The notes below the pieces were generated by a model. That model had not been told where the DNA came from, ran no database searches, and saw only the letters and a list, made by a program, of their open reading frames with translations. DNA of 8,615 nucleotides from contig DOVB01000143.1 of the NCBI GenBank assembly GCA_003520285.1, positions 1 through 8,615 on the forward strand, read 5' to 3'. The position numbers and the translations under genes are program-made. Below are positions 7,732 to 8,615 of this stretch, piece by piece (the stretch's first letter is position 1; every line of letters begins with the position of its first letter). This stretch comes from Halieaceae bacterium. Its GTDB lineage: Bacteria > Pseudomonadota > Gammaproteobacteria > Pseudomonadales > Halieaceae.

Positions 7732-8615
7732 ATGAATGAAGATTCTCACTATATAGCGAAAGAACTTAGCTGGCTCTCATTTAATGAGCGGGTGCTGCAA
7801 GAGGCCTCGAGCCGGGATGTACCAGTGATACAGCAGGTCAGATATCTCGGTATATTTTCGAACAACATGGACGAATTTTTTCGGGTTCGCGTCGCGGACG
7901 TCAGGCGTCTCGCAGCATTTTCATCGGGTGACGATAAAGAGGCCGCTCAGGCACTGCTGAAGCAAATCCAACATCGTGTGCGCGAACTGCAGGCGAAGTT
8001 TGACGAGGTTTATCAGAATTGTTTGCTCTCTCTCAGGCGCCGAAAGATCTATCTCATCAACGAAAAACAGCTGAGGCCCGAACAAGCTGAATTTGTAGAG
8101 CGCTATTTTCGTGACGAGGTCTTACCCGAGTTATCACCGTTATTTCTGAAATCATCGACTCAGCCACCAGAGCTCAACGATGCTTCAATCTATTTCGTAA
8201 TTCGTATCAGTCTGAAGTCGGGCAAAGTGCAGTATGCCTTGCTCGAAATACCGACCGATAGAGTCGGACGCTTTGTGGTCATTCCACCCCAGGGGTCGCG
8301 GCGGAAGAAAGCCATTATCGTAGTTGATAATATTATTCGATATTGCCTCAAAGAGGTCTTTAGGGGCGTGCTCGACATTGATGATGTGTCAGCGTATACC
8401 ATTAAAATTACGCGCGACGCCGAGCTCGAAATGGATGAGAGAATCACCCAGAGCTTAATTGATAAAGTCGATATGAGTCTGGCTCGCCGTAAAAAAGCAG
8501 ATCCGGTCCGTTTCGTGTACGACAGTGCGATGCCGGAAGATGTGCTTGATATCCTCGCGAAACGTTTAAACTTGGGTAAGTACGATAGTTTTATCGCTGG
8601 CGGTCGCTATCACAA
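7732..8615 (+). CDS. ppk1: Polyphosphate kinase 1, N-terminal part (3' end outside window)
   Basis: Ppk1 reversibly transfers the gamma-phosphate of ATP to a polyphosphate chain. The visible 294 residues cover the N domain and most of the H domain. Compared from memory with E. coli Ppk (688 aa), motifs align without gaps at the start: ELSWLSFNERVLQEA (11-25) and FSNNMDEFF (42-50), with N45 at the position of the E. coli nucleotide-contacting asparagine. Further on are YALLEIPTDRVGRFV, VDNIIRYCLKEVF, ITRDAE, DPVRFVYDSAMP and GGRYH at the edge. The catalytic histidine of the C1 domain is beyond the window. ATG 7732 is the first start after an in-frame TGA at 7723-7725 and places the conserved motifs at the same residue numbers as in E. 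coli; its Shine-Dalgarno is weak. The protein is closer to the E. coli type than to the Pseudomonas type. It is transcribed away from ppx. Confidence 0.95.
   Translation, partial: MNEDSHYIAKELSWLSFNERVLQEASSRDVPVIQQVRYLGIFSNNMDEFFRVRVADVRRLAAFSSGDDKEAAQALLKQIQHRVRELQAKFDEVYQNCLLSLRRRKIYLINEKQLRPEQAEFVERYFRDEVLPELSPLFLKSSTQPPELNDASIYFVIRISLKSGKVQYALLEIPTDRVGRFVVIPPQGSRRKKAIIVVDNIIRYCLKEVFRGVLDIDDVSAYTIKITRDAELEMDERITQSLIDKVDMSLARRKKADPVRFVYDSAMPEDVLDILAKRLNLGKYDSFIAGGRYH

Noticed and set aside
7722..7739. Five-codon mini reading frame (ATG 7722 to TGA 7737-7739) overlapping the ppk1 start
   Set aside because: It has no Shine-Dalgarno and is very short; a chance ATG in an AT-rich leader is more likely than a regulatory upstream frame.
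8190..8447. Minus-strand open frame of 85 codons inside ppk1
   Set aside because: It is antisense to the conserved Ppk1 H domain, and its serine-rich composition is typical of a shadow frame.
1..8615. CRISPR array, tRNA or rRNA genes, insertion sequences, prophage or novel defence genes
   Set aside because: No regularly spaced repeats, transposase motifs or terminal repeats were seen. Nearly every base is assigned to well-known core or transport genes, and the gaps are too short for an RNA gene.

Overview
The window looks like an ordinary chromosomal stretch from a free-living, probably marine or aquatic, gammaproteobacterium. The DnaE, Ppk and Ppx proteins all resemble their E. coli counterparts closely when compared from memory. 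Base composition is balanced and even across the genes, nothing resembles a mobile element, and coding density is very high: the longest gap is about 150 bp. The genus cannot be named from sequence alone.

Layout. (1) Positions 1-1725 (+) hold the C-terminal half of dnaE, the catalytic alpha subunit of the replicative DNA polymerase III; its 5' half lies outside the window. (2) After a 30-bp convergent gap with a small hairpin, 1756-4857 (-) encodes an RND-family inner-membrane efflux permease. (3) 4854-6038 (-) encodes its periplasmic adaptor (HlyD/MFP family); the two genes overlap by 4 bp (ATGA) and form an operon. (4) The gap upstream of the adaptor holds a convincing sigma70-type promoter with an imperfect dyad over its spacer, and a GC-rich hairpin just after ppx. 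(5) 6186-7649 (-) is ppx, an exopolyphosphatase (Ppx/GppA family) with a GTG start. (6) 7650-7731 is a short divergent intergenic region. (7) 7732-8615 (+) is the 5' part of ppk1, polyphosphate kinase, which runs off the window edge.

How the parts work together. Ppk1 makes polyphosphate from ATP and Ppx degrades it. The two genes sit head to head, unlike the co-directional ppk-ppx operon of E. coli. The adaptor and permease form two parts of a tripartite efflux pump; no outer-membrane channel gene or regulator gene is visible here, so the channel is presumably a TolC-like protein encoded elsewhere. dnaE is functionally unrelated to the rest, and the accA gene that often follows it in gammaproteobacteria is absent.

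I found no clear sign of a novel multi-gene system, CRISPR array, phage, insertion sequence or RNA gene. The points most worth a second look are a possible operator over the efflux promoter, an RND permease lacking the usual TM10 lysine of the AcrB proton relay, and a DnaE clamp-binding motif lacking its usual first glutamine.
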